Shown here piece after piece: positions 9,501 to 17,555 of a stretch of 64,000 nucleotides of DNA. A model generated the notes under the pieces. It saw nothing but the letters and a program-made list of their open reading frames with translations. It was not told the DNA's origin and ran no database searches. The first letter of the stretch is position 1, and every line of letters begins with the position of its first letter. Made by a program: the position numbers and the translations under genes. The stretch covers positions 1-64,000 of the forward strand of contig JBGALT010000014.1 in NCBI GenBank assembly GCA_044223665.1, read 5' to 3'. This DNA comes from JBBSAT01 sp044223665. GTDB taxonomy: Bacteria > Myxococcota_A > Polyangia > Polyangiales > Sandaracinaceae.

Positions 9501-9698
9501 GGCCACGAGGCCCTCGAAGCTCGTGCACTCGAGGTCCGCGACGGCGCCCTGCGCGAGGGCGAGATCGGCGGCGAGCGCTCGCGCGGCATCGACCCGGGCC
9601 GAGACGACGACCAGCGGTCCGGCGCTCTCCGCCGCGAACGCGAGCGCTGCGCCGCGCCGCGCGAGGCCGGACGCGTGGACGACGAGCCGCGGGCTCAT
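6522..9698 (-). CDS. addB: AddB-type PD-(D/E)XK nuclease with iron-sulfur cysteines
   Basis: A 1058-residue protein with a degenerate UvrD-like region and a C-terminal RecB-family nuclease domain. The nuclease motifs are intact: GAIDLVES (Asp of GxxD) and ATDHKTG (the DxK pair) around residues 910-935. A Cys in FASCPLRFYYR near 756 together with CNFCDFRLVCG near 1019-1029 matches the four-Cys 4Fe-4S staple of AddB nucleases. No Walker A motif is present at the N-terminus, so ATPase activity is unlikely. It sits directly upstream of addA with ATGA overlap; together they should form the end-processing helicase/nuclease for double-strand break repair. Contains an acidic run (DDEDDDDENEPEPSESD) near residue 375. 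Confidence 0.88.
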   Translation of the reverse strand: MSPRLVVHASGLARRGAALAFAAESAGPLVVVSARVDAARALAADLALAQGAVADLECTSFEGLVARLARAPLAEAGLTIATPLAVDTAAAQAVAALEAELPRMGPLRATPGLPRAIGRTLDELWAADLPASSLGALDPELAKVAARAERALASEKLVSRAVAIEHAIRALSAGALAGSRVLLLDVPVRTKLAGDLVLALGEHAGALLATVPRADARTLGRLAGLAVVEPATSAGTEHVTALAAQLFSPERSALEDGTLETLVAASDAAEAAEITRRVLALAREGTPLHRIAVVLRRPELGRVAIEAAFQAAEIPLARRRGARRPDPSGRALLALLACATEGLSARSFSSYLSFGAMPRTATGEPPPPSPNAARRAYDDEDDDDENEPEPSESDAAEAIRVPRRWERLLVEATVIGGAPERWQRRLEGLSRELDRRIEELERTGLESAGVRRTQADLAALERFAMPLLRDLAALPGRATLEEHRSKIAALATRALARPARALAVLDELAPRAPAGEQLELADVVRVLAPRLGALELRPEPRGVHLVTPDELRGASFERVLVPGLVERSFPARVPEDPLLPDAARRALSPDLEDGATRAHDERLALALAVGAAERQVIALASVTSADGRARVPSVYFVELLGRRLGRVATGADVAAAMADPVRVVGSPERAARVSERTIALARALADRPEGEATGRLHFVVEQNPLLRSALTRVFRRRKERLGPADGLILGKDHPRAALAKHDPKKRPTSATALESFASCPLRFYYRAVLRLEPREEPAPLEELDPLLRGSIAHDVQFRVLVALRDAGLLPLSTSRHDEAKAILDEVLEARRAALLEELVPAIPHVFHTELDALAADLGEWLERAAQPSPWAPRYFELAFGLPREDGRDAASRDAPIALDAGLTLRGAIDLVESHTETGALRATDHKTGSSYAIRGRGTLVVRGGQTLQPVLYALALEKLFPGTTVEGGRLYYCTSRGGYEERTVPLDDEARAAAAAVADAISEATTKAALPAVPLADACNFCDFRLVCGPAPEARARMIPRAEVETLLPGLVALRRRP

Positions 9699-9763
9699 GG
9701 CGACCGTTCACGCATCGCGCGAGCCCGCGTCGCGAAAGAGCCCAGCACGTGGACGCGCGCGCC

Positions 9764-11122
9764 TCATGGGCCCGGCTTCGTTCGGCTCGCGCCGTCCTCG
9801 GGCGGCGCCATCTCGGGAGCCGCGATCTGGAACGCGCCTTCCCAGCGCGCGATCACCACCGACGCCAGGCCGTTGCCGATCACGTTGATGGTCGTGCGTG
9901 CCATGTCCATGAGGGTGTCGACCGCGAGGAGCATCGCGACGCCCGCCTCGCCCGGCAGACCGAAGCTCCCGCAGGTCGCGGCGATGATGACGAGCGTCGC
10001 GCGTGGGACGCCGGCGACGCCCTTGCTCGTGAGCATGAACGCCACGAGCATCACGAGCTCCTGCGAGAGCGTCATCTCGATGTGGGCGGCCTGGGCGATC
10101 GTGAGGCTCGCGAGCACGAGGTAGAGCGTGGAGCCGTCGAGGTTGAACGAGTAGCCCGCCGGGATGACGAAGCTCGCGATCCGGCGCGGCACGCCGAACG
10201 CGATGACGTCCTCGAGCAGGCGCGGGAGCGCCGCCTCGCTCGACGCGGTGGTGAAGGCCGTGAGGATCGGCTCCCGGATCGCCCGGAGGAACACCAGCGG
10301 CCGGATGCCCACGAGGAGCATCACCGGCACCAGCACGAGCACGAGGAAGACGACCAGGGCCAGGTAGAGCGAGCCGACCAGGCGCGCGTAGCGCCCGACG
10401 AGCAGGAGCACCGCGGGCCAGCCGGATACGTGCTCGCCGTCGATCACCTGGCCGGCGGCCATGTGGCTGACGTTGTAGGCCATCGCGCCGAGCACGCCGA
10501 GCGGCGTCAGGCGCATGACGAGGTTCGTGTACTCGAACATCACCTGCGCGATCGACTCGCAGAGCTCGAGCACGTTCTTTCCGCGCGGCCCCACCCGCGT
10601 CAGGCCGATCCCGAAGATCACCGCGAAGACCACGATGGGCAAGAGGTCGCCCTGGGACCAGTGGAGCGCGAGGTTCGAAGGGAACAGGTGCAGCGCGAGC
10701 TCCCATCCGCTCTGCGGGTGCTCGGGCGTCACGCCCGACGACGTCACGCTCAGATCGATCGGGAGCCCGTCGCCGGGGCGCACCACCGACGCGATGAAGA
10801 GACCCACGAAGAGCGCGATGGTCGTCACGACCTCGAAGTAGAGCAGCGCCTTGCCGCCCATGCGGCCGACGGACTTCATGTCGCCGGTCTGCGCGACGCC
10901 GACGACGATCGTCGAGAAGAGCAGCGGGACGATCAGCCCCTTGATGAGCGCGATGAAGGCCCGCGAGAGGAACTGGAAGAGCTGGTAGGCGATCGGATAC
11001 TCGTTCTCCGGCAGCGCGCCGCCGAGCAGCACGCCCAGAACGAGGCCGAGCACGATGTGGAGCGTGCTCGAGCGCCACCACGGCCGTCGGGGCGCCGGTG
11101 CATCGGTGGCCTTCGCGGACAT
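9764..11122 (-). CDS. Dicarboxylate/amino acid:cation symporter (DAACS family)
   Basis: A 452-residue inner-membrane symporter of the GltP/DctA family, which takes up glutamate/aspartate or C4-dicarboxylates with H+ or Na+. Visible family marks are the serine-containing hairpin TASSEAALP, the NLDGST motif in the seventh helix (NMDGT in relatives), and the substrate-binding stretch DTLMDMARTTINVIGN. About eight hydrophobic helices are seen. The start is set by GAGAGGG six bases upstream; an ATG/GTG five codons earlier is less well placed. The gene is divergent from the acyl-CoA synthetase across 54 bases, so the two may share a control region. Confidence 0.93.
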   Translation of the reverse strand: MSAKATDAPAPRRPWWRSSTLHIVLGLVLGVLLGGALPENEYPIAYQLFQFLSRAFIALIKGLIVPLLFSTIVVGVAQTGDMKSVGRMGGKALLYFEVVTTIALFVGLFIASVVRPGDGLPIDLSVTSSGVTPEHPQSGWELALHLFPSNLALHWSQGDLLPIVVFAVIFGIGLTRVGPRGKNVLELCESIAQVMFEYTNLVMRLTPLGVLGAMAYNVSHMAAGQVIDGEHVSGWPAVLLLVGRYARLVGSLYLALVVFLVLVLVPVMLLVGIRPLVFLRAIREPILTAFTTASSEAALPRLLEDVIAFGVPRRIASFVIPAGYSFNLDGSTLYLVLASLTIAQAAHIEMTLSQELVMLVAFMLTSKGVAGVPRATLVIIAATCGSFGLPGEAGVAMLLAVDTLMDMARTTINVIGNGLASVVIARWEGAFQIAAPEMAPPEDGASRTKPGP

Positions 11123-11176
11123 GCCCTCTCGTACCACGAGCCAAGCGCGGTCGACCTCTGGTAATCCTCGGAGGCG

Positions 11177-12670
11177 ATGCTCGCCGCCGAGACCCTCTTT
11201 CCGAGCCTCGAAGCCCCGACGCGCGCGAGCGCGCTGCGCGAGGGCGAGCGCTCACTCGATCACCGGGCGCTGGCCGGCGCTTGCGCGGCCCACCTCGAGC
11301 GCATGGGCAAGCTGGGGGTGGTTCCGGGCGATCGCGTGGCGGTCTTCACCGATCCCACCCTCGAGACGATGGCGACGCTCGTCGCCAACGCGGCGACCGG
11401 CTTCGTCACCGTGCCGATCGACCCCAAGCTGGGCGCGCGCGAGCTCGCCCACATCGCCAAGGACGCCGATCCGGTCGTCGCGATCGCGGCCGATCCGTCG
11501 GTCGCGAGCGGCAAGCTCGGAGCCGTGACGACGGTGCGCGCGGAGGTCGGCGCCGCGCCGGCCGAGGCGTTCGAGGGACGCCCGCTCCTCGATGCGCCGC
11601 TGCTTCTGCTCTACACGTCGGGGACCACCGGCGCGCCCAAGGGGGCGCTGCTCTCCGGGCGCAACATCGCGTTCGATCTCGACGCGCTCGCGTCGGCCTG
11701 GGACTGGACGAGCGCCGACACGATCGTGCACGCGCTGCCGCTCTTCCACGTGCACGGTCTCGTGCTCGGGCTCTTCGGCGCCGTGCGTCGGGGCGGCGCG
11801 CTCGCGTGGGTGCCTCGGTTCACGCCGGAAGCGATCGGAGCCGCCCTCCTCGCGGCCTGCGAGGACGACCGACACGCCGTGCTCTTCGCGGTGCCGACGC
11901 TCGTGCACCGCCTGCTCATCGCCGCGGAGACCGACGCGACGCTGCGCGCGGCGCTCGCCTCGGCGCGCCTGCTCGTCTCGGGATCGGCGGCGCTGCCGAC
12001 GCGCGAGCAAGAGCGGAGCAAGGCGCTGATCGGGCGCGGCTTCGTCGAGCGCTACGGCATGACCGAGACGCTGATCTCGTGCGCCGTGCGCGCCGACGAG
12101 GAGATCCAGCCCGGCCGCGTGGGCCGGCCGCTCGACGGCGTCGAGCTGCGCCTCGTCGACGACGAGCGACGCGCCATCGAGGCGAGCGACGACACGACGC
12201 TCGGCGAGATCGCGGTGCGCGGGCCGCACGTCTTCCTGGGCTACCTGAATCGCCCCGACGCGACCGCGGAGGTGCGCGACGCGGAGGGATGGCTCTACTC
12301 GGGCGACCTCGCGACGCGCCGCGCCGACGGCAGCATCCGCATCGTCGGTCGCCGCGCGACCGACCTCATCAAGTGCGGTGGGTTCAAGATCGGCGCGGGC
12401 GAGATCGAGGCGGCCCTGCTCGAGCACCCACGCGTGCGCGAGGCGGCCGTCGTCGGCGTCCCGGACGCCGATCTCGGCGAGTCGATCGTGGCCTTCGTGG
12501 TCGGACCGCTCGGCCCCGAGGACGAGAAAGAGCTCGTCGATCACGTGGCGGGCCTGCTCTCGCCGCACAAGCGCCCGCGCCGCGTGGTGCGGATGAGCGA
12601 GCTGCCCCGCAACGCGATGGGCAAGGTGCAGAAGCACGCGCTCCGAGACCGGCTCGAGCCCGGCGCGTGA
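11177..12670 (+). CDS. AMP-forming acyl-CoA synthetase, malonyl-CoA synthetase-like
   Basis: A 497-residue adenylate-forming enzyme. The P-loop is LLYTSGTTGAPKGA near residues 145-158, with LPLFHVHGL, ERYGMTE, YSGDLATR and the C-terminal lysine context MGKVQKHALR. The short N-terminal domain and the PLFHVHGL motif resemble MatB/ACSF3 malonyl-CoA synthetases, which activate malonate or methylmalonate to the CoA ester; substrate remains inference. A divergent dicarboxylate symporter lies 54 bases away, which would fit malonate or other diacid uptake followed by activation. A GGAGG lies very close (2 bases) to the chosen ATG. Confidence 0.88.
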   Translation: MLAAETLFPSLEAPTRASALREGERSLDHRALAGACAAHLERMGKLGVVPGDRVAVFTDPTLETMATLVANAATGFVTVPIDPKLGARELAHIAKDADPVVAIAADPSVASGKLGAVTTVRAEVGAAPAEAFEGRPLLDAPLLLLYTSGTTGAPKGALLSGRNIAFDLDALASAWDWTSADTIVHALPLFHVHGLVLGLFGAVRRGGALAWVPRFTPEAIGAALLAACEDDRHAVLFAVPTLVHRLLIAAETDATLRAALASARLLVSGSAALPTREQERSKALIGRGFVERYGMTETLISCAVRADEEIQPGRVGRPLDGVELRLVDDERRAIEASDDTTLGEIAVRGPHVFLGYLNRPDATAEVRDAEGWLYSGDLATRRADGSIRIVGRRATDLIKCGGFKIGAGEIEAALLEHPRVREAAVVGVPDADLGESIVAFVVGPLGPEDEKELVDHVAGLLSPHKRPRRVVRMSELPRNAMGKVQKHALRDRLEPGA

Positions 12671-12716
12671 TCGCGGCGCGATGGATTGTCGGCGCGACAC
12701 GCTCTATCGTGATCCG

Positions 12717-14243
12717 ATGCAAGCTCGCGCGTGGGTGCTCGGGGTGATCGTGGCCGCGCCGGCCGTGGTCGGCTGCGCGACCCCGGGACAGCCCTTCGGG
12801 CGGGGTGGGACCGATGCCTCCCGCACCGATGCGGCCTCGGTCGACGCCGGGGTACGGCCCGATGTGAACGTCGGGCCGAGCGTGGATGCGTGGGCCCCGG
12901 GCAGCGACGCGTGGTCGAGCCCCGTCGATGCGGCACCATCGCCCGACGCGTGGACGATGCCGGGGATGGACGCCGCGCCGAGCGATGCGTGGATCGCGCC
13001 GAGCGATGCGTGGATCGCGCCGAACGATGCGTGGATCGCGCCGGTGGACGTCGGCACCGACGCCGGTCGAGACGCGGGACCGCGCACGCCCGGGCCGGGC
13101 AGCTATCTCTACACGCGCACGCCCATCGGCGGGATGCACGAGGCGGTCGTCGTCGCCTTCCACCCCGACGGCTCCTACGCGCTCGTCCTCGAGCGCGACA
13201 CGAACGTGCGCGTCTACGACTGGTCGGCGAGGACTGCGGCGCCCATCGATCTGCGCGTGGGCGGCCGCGCGCTGGTGCTCACCGACGTCTCCTTCGACCC
13301 GGGCGGCGGCGGCGCGCACCTCGTCGGCTACGAGCGAGTGAGCGGCGCCGACACCGGCGTCGTGATCCGCTTCGACGACGCGACGTGGCGCGCCGCGCAC
13401 GACGCTTCGGCCTTCACGCGCACCGCGCTCACCCGCAGCGGCGAGCGCTTCGTCGCGATCCAGCGACCGCCCGCCGGTGATGGCCCGGAGGGCGACGGCC
13501 GTCCCGTGGTCCTCTCGCAGTCCGGGACCTCGCCCTATCTCGCGCGCCTGCGCGATCTCGACCCGGACGCGGACGCGTTCGGGGCGTTCATCCAGACGCG
13601 CAACACGAGCGCCGGCTGCGACGACCTCGCGTTCGCCGACAACGAGTTCGGAACGTGGGGGATCGTGCTCGTCTGCGGCACCAACGGCGCCGACGCGCCC
13701 TACTACACGGAGATCGGCGGCGTCGGCCAGTGGCGGCCCGGCCCCGCGGCGACGCTCGGCAACGCCTCGCGCGCCGACACCCACGGCGGCGGCGACTACG
13801 CGCTCGGCGTCTCGTGGTCGGGCCGGGATCTGGATCGCTTCCAGCAAGGCGCCTGGCTGCCCTCGGCGAGCGCGCCGGGGTGGGCGACGATCGGCGTCTC
13901 GGCGAGCGCGCCGGGGTGGGCGACGATCGGCGTCTGGGACGTGAGCTTCTCGCCCGACGGCGTGCGCGCGCTCGTCGTCGGCCGCGCGAGCGGTGGCGCG
14001 AGCCTCGTCGGCAGCGTGCTCGAGTACCGGCACGACCTCTACGCGACCGCGCAGATCACCAACGTCTCGATCCCCGGCTTCGCGTCCGCGCCGTACCTCG
14101 GCACGAGCAACACGAACCTGAACGACTCGGCGTTCCGGCCGGGCTGCGAGGGCGGGCTGATCGTCGGCGGGGAGACCTCGGCGTTCGCGTCCACCGGGAT
14201 GATCGTCGAGTTCCAGATCGAGGGTGGGATCGCCTGCCGGTGA
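12717..14243 (+). CDS. Propeller-like lipoprotein with Asp-Ala-Trp repeat linker
   Basis: A 508-residue predicted lipoprotein: signal MQARAWVLGVIVAAPAVVGC with lipobox VVGC, then a long Asp/Ala-rich linker ending in three copies of a DAWIAPS-like heptad, each encoded by a 21 bp unit. The remaining 380 residues have repeating blade-like segments (e.g. FHPDGSYALVLERD, FSPDGVRALVVGR) suggestive of a beta-propeller. A 36 bp exact tandem duplication doubles the peptide SASAPGWATIGV within the body. Start chosen at the ATG that opens the signal peptide; an upstream in-frame ATG adds 12 residues. Function unknown; surface attachment is inferred from the lipobox. Confidence 0.82.
   Translation: MQARAWVLGVIVAAPAVVGCATPGQPFGRGGTDASRTDAASVDAGVRPDVNVGPSVDAWAPGSDAWSSPVDAAPSPDAWTMPGMDAAPSDAWIAPSDAWIAPNDAWIAPVDVGTDAGRDAGPRTPGPGSYLYTRTPIGGMHEAVVVAFHPDGSYALVLERDTNVRVYDWSARTAAPIDLRVGGRALVLTDVSFDPGGGGAHLVGYERVSGADTGVVIRFDDATWRAAHDASAFTRTALTRSGERFVAIQRPPAGDGPEGDGRPVVLSQSGTSPYLARLRDLDPDADAFGAFIQTRNTSAGCDDLAFADNEFGTWGIVLVCGTNGADAPYYTEIGGVGQWRPGPAATLGNASRADTHGGGDYALGVSWSGRDLDRFQQGAWLPSASAPGWATIGVSASAPGWATIGVWDVSFSPDGVRALVVGRASGGASLVGSVLEYRHDLYATAQITNVSIPGFASAPYLGTSNTNLNDSAFRPGCEGGLIVGGETSAFASTGMIVEFQIEGGIACR
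12981..13043 (+). repeat. Three tandem 21 bp units in a lipoprotein linker
   Basis: Three consecutive copies of a 21 base unit (first at 12981-13001, then 13002-13022 and 13023-13043). The first two are identical and the third differs by one base. Each encodes a DAWIAP(S/N)-type heptad in frame, so copy number can change without breaking the gene. Confidence 0.95.
13864..13935 (+). repeat. Exact 36 bp tandem duplication inside a lipoprotein gene
   Basis: Positions 13864-13899 are repeated exactly at 13900-13935. The unit is 12 codons long and keeps the frame, duplicating SASAPGWATIGV. The absence of any mismatch suggests a very recent slippage event or an assembly artefact. Confidence 0.95.
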
Positions 14244-14268
14244 GAGATCTTCGGGGTAAGAAGGCGCC

Positions 14269-15186
14269 GTGATCCTGACGCACCCGGAGGGCGATCTCGC
14301 CGCAGCGACCTGGATCGACCTGGTGTCGCCGACCGCCGAGGAGGTCGCGCGCGTGGAGGCGGCGACCGGCCGCCACGTGCCGAGCGAGAGCGAGGTCAGC
14401 GAGATCGAGCTCTCGAGCCGGCTGGGCTTCTCGCGCGGCGCGTACACCGTGACGACGCCGGTCGTCTACCGCGGCGAGAACGGCGACGTCGCTCACGGCT
14501 CGGTCGGGCTCGTGCTCGATCGCAAGCGCCTGCTCACCGTTCGCTTCGCGGCGATCCCCGCCTTCGACGAGGCGCGCACCGTCTGCGCGCGCGAGGCGTC
14601 GCGCTCGAGCGAGGACGCGTTCCTCCACGTCTTCGAGGTCCTGGTCGACAAGGCCGCCGACGCGCTCGAGCACGCGGGCGTCGAGATCGAGGCCCTGTCC
14701 CGCGGCACGTTCGCCGATCGCCCGGTGAGCTCGAGGACGCTGCGCACGACGCTGCGTCGCATCGGCCTCGTCGCCGAGAAGATGTCGCTCTTGCGCGACG
14801 GCTTGCTCGGCATCGGCCGGATCGCCTCCTTCGTCAACGAGGGGAGCTTCGAGCAGGCGCCGACCCCCAACGCCCATCGCATGAAGGCGATCCACGAGGA
14901 CGTCGTCTCGCTGACCGACTACGAGTCGCACCTCTCGAACAAGGCACAGTTCCTCCTCGACGCGACGCTCGGCTTCATCAGCATCGAGCAGAACGAGGTG
15001 GTCAAGGCGCTGACCATCGCCAGCGTCGTCGGCGTGCCTCCGGTCATCGTCGCCGGCATCTACGGCATGAACTTCCGCGTCATGCCGGAGCTCACCTGGC
15101 CGCTCGGCTACCCGTTCGCGATCGCGCTCATGATCGTGAGCGGCCTCTTGCCGCTGATCTGGTTCAAGCGCCGCGGCTGGATGTAG
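14269..15186 (+). CDS. CorA/ZntB-family divalent cation transporter
   Basis: A 305-residue member of the CorA metal ion transporter family. The C-terminal end has two transmembrane helices separated by the signature YGMNF near residue 265, the selectivity loop of CorA channels that pass Mg2+, Co2+, Ni2+ or, in ZntB, Zn2+. The N-terminal 240 residues are the cytosolic alpha/beta funnel domain with long helices. It opens with GTG, 25 bases after the upstream lipoprotein gene. Substrate cannot be told from the sequence. Confidence 0.92.
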   Translation: MILTHPEGDLAAATWIDLVSPTAEEVARVEAATGRHVPSESEVSEIELSSRLGFSRGAYTVTTPVVYRGENGDVAHGSVGLVLDRKRLLTVRFAAIPAFDEARTVCAREASRSSEDAFLHVFEVLVDKAADALEHAGVEIEALSRGTFADRPVSSRTLRTTLRRIGLVAEKMSLLRDGLLGIGRIASFVNEGSFEQAPTPNAHRMKAIHEDVVSLTDYESHLSNKAQFLLDATLGFISIEQNEVVKALTIASVVGVPPVIVAGIYGMNFRVMPELTWPLGYPFAIALMIVSGLLPLIWFKRRGWM

Positions 15187-15317
15187 CGTCGGCGCGCGCG
15201 ATCGCCGCCGCCGCCGACCGAGACATCGAGCGCGGACGAGCGCGACGAAGCGCCTCGCGAGGTGCGACACCGCCCGATCCACGGGTGCGAGAGGCCTCGT
15301 TCGTGCCGCGATCGCGC

Positions 15318-15333
15318 TGGCACTGCCCGTGCT
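15318..15333 (+). promoter_or_regulatory. Candidate sigma54 (-24/-12) promoter
   Basis: The 16 bases TGGCACTGCCCGTGCT match the RpoN consensus TGGCACG-N4-TTGCW with correct GG-to-GC spacing; only positions 7 and 12 differ. It lies about 50 bases upstream of the small lipoprotein start at 15382, the usual distance. The window also encodes two sigma54 activators. The rest of 15187-15381 holds nothing recognisable. Confidence 0.5.
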
Positions 15334-15381
15334 CCGGTCACGGCGGCGCGGGCGAGTGCTCGCGGCAGAGGAGAGGGCATC

Positions 15382-15594
15382 GTGAACAAGCTCGTCGGAA
15401 TCGGGATCGGAATCGCAACGGCCGTGACGCTCTCGGGATGTCCCCACACCTTCACGGCGCTGGCGACGCAAGCGATCACGCCCGGCGCTTCCGCCGACGT
15501 CGTGTGGGTGCTCCGCGACGGGGATCGCGTCTTCCGATGCGTGGAGACCGCCGACGGGCCGCGCTGCACCGAAGCGCACATCGCCACGCGCTGA
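15382..15594 (+). CDS. Small lipoprotein of unknown function
   Basis: A 70-residue protein starting at GTG after an excellent AGAGGAGAGGG ribosome binding site. The signal sequence NKLVGIGIGIATAVTLSGC carries the lipobox LSGC, leaving a mature lipoprotein of about 50 residues with two further Cys (FRCVETADGPRC) that could form a disulfide. It is flanked by a plausible sigma54 promoter upstream and is convergent with the aldehyde dehydrogenase gene. I do not recognise the mature part. Confidence 0.78.
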   Translation: MNKLVGIGIGIATAVTLSGCPHTFTALATQAITPGASADVVWVLRDGDRVFRCVETADGPRCTEAHIATR

Positions 15595-15665
15595 GTACCG
15601 CTCCCCGCCGCGACGCGTTTCGGTCTCGTTCCGAGTGCGCCCGGACGGGCCGGCGCGCCGCAGGG

Positions 15666-17090
15666 TCAGCGCTTCTCGCGCATCACGAGCATGCGCGGCT
15701 CCGTCATCTCGTCCATCGCGAACTTCACGCCCTCGCGGCCGACGCCGCTGTCCTTCACGCCGCCGTAGGGCATGTTGTCGACGCGGAAGCTCGGCACGTC
15801 GTTGATCACCACGCCTCCCACGTCGAGCTCGTCCCAGGCGCGCATGGCCTTGCGGAGGTCGTTCGTGAAGATGCCGGCCTGGAGGCCGTAGTCGCTGTCG
15901 TTCGCCTCGGCGAGCGCGGCGTCGAAGTCGTCCCACGCCGAGAGCAGGGCGACCGGGCCGAAGACCTCGCGGCGCGCGAGCTCGGAGGTCTTCGGCGCGT
16001 CCTCGACGATCGTCGCCTCGACCATCGCGTCCACGCGCCCACCGCCGCAGAGCAGCTTGCCGCCGCCGGCCACCGCCTCCTTCACCCAGCGCTCGATCCG
16101 GATCGCTTCCTTCTCGCTGATCACCGGGCCGAGGAAGGTCGCCTCGTCCTTCGGGTCGCCCATCGGCAGCGCTTTCGCGCGCGTCACGAGCCGCTCGCGG
16201 AGCGCGTCGACCACGTCCCGGTGCGCGAGGATCCGTTGCACGCTGATGCAGCTCTGTCCCGACTGGTAGAAGGCGCCGAAGAGCAAGCGATCGACCACGT
16301 CGTCGAGGTCCACGCCCGTATCGACGATGCACGCGGCGTTGCCGCCCAGCTCGAGCAGGACGCGCTTCTTGCCTGCGCGCGCCTTGAGGTCCCAGCCCAC
16401 GGGTGGCGAGCCGGTGAACGAGAGCAGCGCGATGCGCGGATCCGTCGCGAAGACGTCGGCGTCCTCGCGGCGGCACGGGAGGATCGAGAAGGCGCCCTTC
16501 GGGAGCTTCGTCTCGGCGAGGATCTCGCCGATCACGAGCGCGCCGAGCGGCGTGAGGCTCGCGGGCTTGACGACGAAGGGGCAGCCGACGGCGAGCGCCG
16601 GCGCGATCTTGTGCGCCACGAGGTTGAGCGGGAAGTTGAAGGGCGTGACGAACGAGCACACGCCCACGGGCACGCGCTTCCACATCCCGCGGTAGGCGCG
16701 GCTGCGCGGTGCGATGTCGAGCGGGAGGATCTCGCCCTTGATGCGGACCGACTCCTCGCTCGCGATCTTGAAGGTGTCGACGAGGCGGCCGACCTCGCCG
16801 CGCGCGTCCTTGATGGGCTTGCCCGCCTCGATGGCGAGCGACTGCGCGAGCTCCTCGGCGCGGTCGCGGAAGCGCTTCACGCAGTGATCGAGCACCGCCT
16901 GTCGCTCGTAGGCGGCCATCTCGCGCATCGGGGCGCGAGCGTCCCACGCGGATTGGATCGCCCGGTCGATCGCGCCGCGATCGGCGAGCGCGACCTTCTC
17001 GGCCACGGCGCCGCTGAACTTGTCGACGACGTCGAGCGTGGCCTCGCCCGTGGTGGCGACACCGGCGAGGAAGAAGGGGCGCGGCTGCAT
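15666..17090 (-). CDS. NAD(P)-dependent aldehyde dehydrogenase
   Basis: A 474-residue aldehyde dehydrogenase superfamily enzyme that oxidises an aldehyde to the acid. The catalytic Cys is C281 in YQSGQSCISVQR, the general base is E247 in LLELGGNAA, and the oxyanion Asn and cofactor regions are in TPFNFPLNL and FTGSPPVGW. The C-terminal motif PYGGVKDSGVGREG is typical of the family, near the glyceraldehyde-3-phosphate/succinate-semialdehyde/lactaldehyde subgroups. Length is normal. Substrate is not determinable here; neighbours (small lipoproteins) give no pathway. Confidence 0.94.
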   Translation of the reverse strand: MQPRPFFLAGVATTGEATLDVVDKFSGAVAEKVALADRGAIDRAIQSAWDARAPMREMAAYERQAVLDHCVKRFRDRAEELAQSLAIEAGKPIKDARGEVGRLVDTFKIASEESVRIKGEILPLDIAPRSRAYRGMWKRVPVGVCSFVTPFNFPLNLVAHKIAPALAVGCPFVVKPASLTPLGALVIGEILAETKLPKGAFSILPCRREDADVFATDPRIALLSFTGSPPVGWDLKARAGKKRVLLELGGNAACIVDTGVDLDDVVDRLLFGAFYQSGQSCISVQRILAHRDVVDALRERLVTRAKALPMGDPKDEATFLGPVISEKEAIRIERWVKEAVAGGGKLLCGGGRVDAMVEATIVEDAPKTSELARREVFGPVALLSAWDDFDAALAEANDSDYGLQAGIFTNDLRKAMRAWDELDVGGVVINDVPSFRVDNMPYGGVKDSGVGREGVKFAMDEMTEPRMLVMREKR

Positions 17091-17189
17091 GGGCGGAGGA
17101 TAGGGCGCGCCGCGCGTCTCCGGGAGCCCATGTGCGCGCGCTCGGGGCGGCCGGTCGCGTCCTCGGCCGATCGCGGGTACGATCGCCCG

Positions 17190-17555
17190 ATGAGCGACGA
17201 GAGCGGCAAGGGCGAGGGCGGCGGTGGCGGCGGTGGCGGTGGCCCGGCGGGCGCGGACTTCCTGCACCTCGAGGTGACGCGCTGGCTCGAAGGGCAGGGG
17301 CGCGGGCACGCCGACGGCGTCCTCGGCGACCTGCTGCGCGACGCGATCCGGGCCCGCCTCGAAGAGCGGCTCGGTGCGCGCATCCGCGCCGCGGGTGCGG
17401 CGATCGCCGACGAGATCGCCGACGACTACGAGGCAAACCTGGCCATCGAGGCGAAGATCGACGCGCGGCGCGACGCGCGGGAGGCGGCGATCGAGAAGGC
17501 GCGCGCGCTCCTGCGCGCCGAGGCCGCGCCCAAGTCGGCGGCCCGCAAGCGGTGA
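17190..17555 (+). CDS. Hypothetical protein with poly-Gly N-terminus
   Basis: A 121-residue charged, helical protein. Residues 10-19 are a run of Gly, followed by an alpha-helical region rich in Arg, Ala, Glu and Asp (e.g. LEERLGARIRAAGAAIADEIADD). No signal peptide or membrane segment. It overlaps the next lipoprotein gene by 4 bases (GTGA), so the two are probably co-translated. I do not recognise a family. Confidence 0.7.
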   Translation: MSDESGKGEGGGGGGGGGPAGADFLHLEVTRWLEGQGRGHADGVLGDLLRDAIRARLEERLGARIRAAGAAIADEIADDYEANLAIEAKIDARRDAREAAIEKARALLRAEAAPKSAARKR

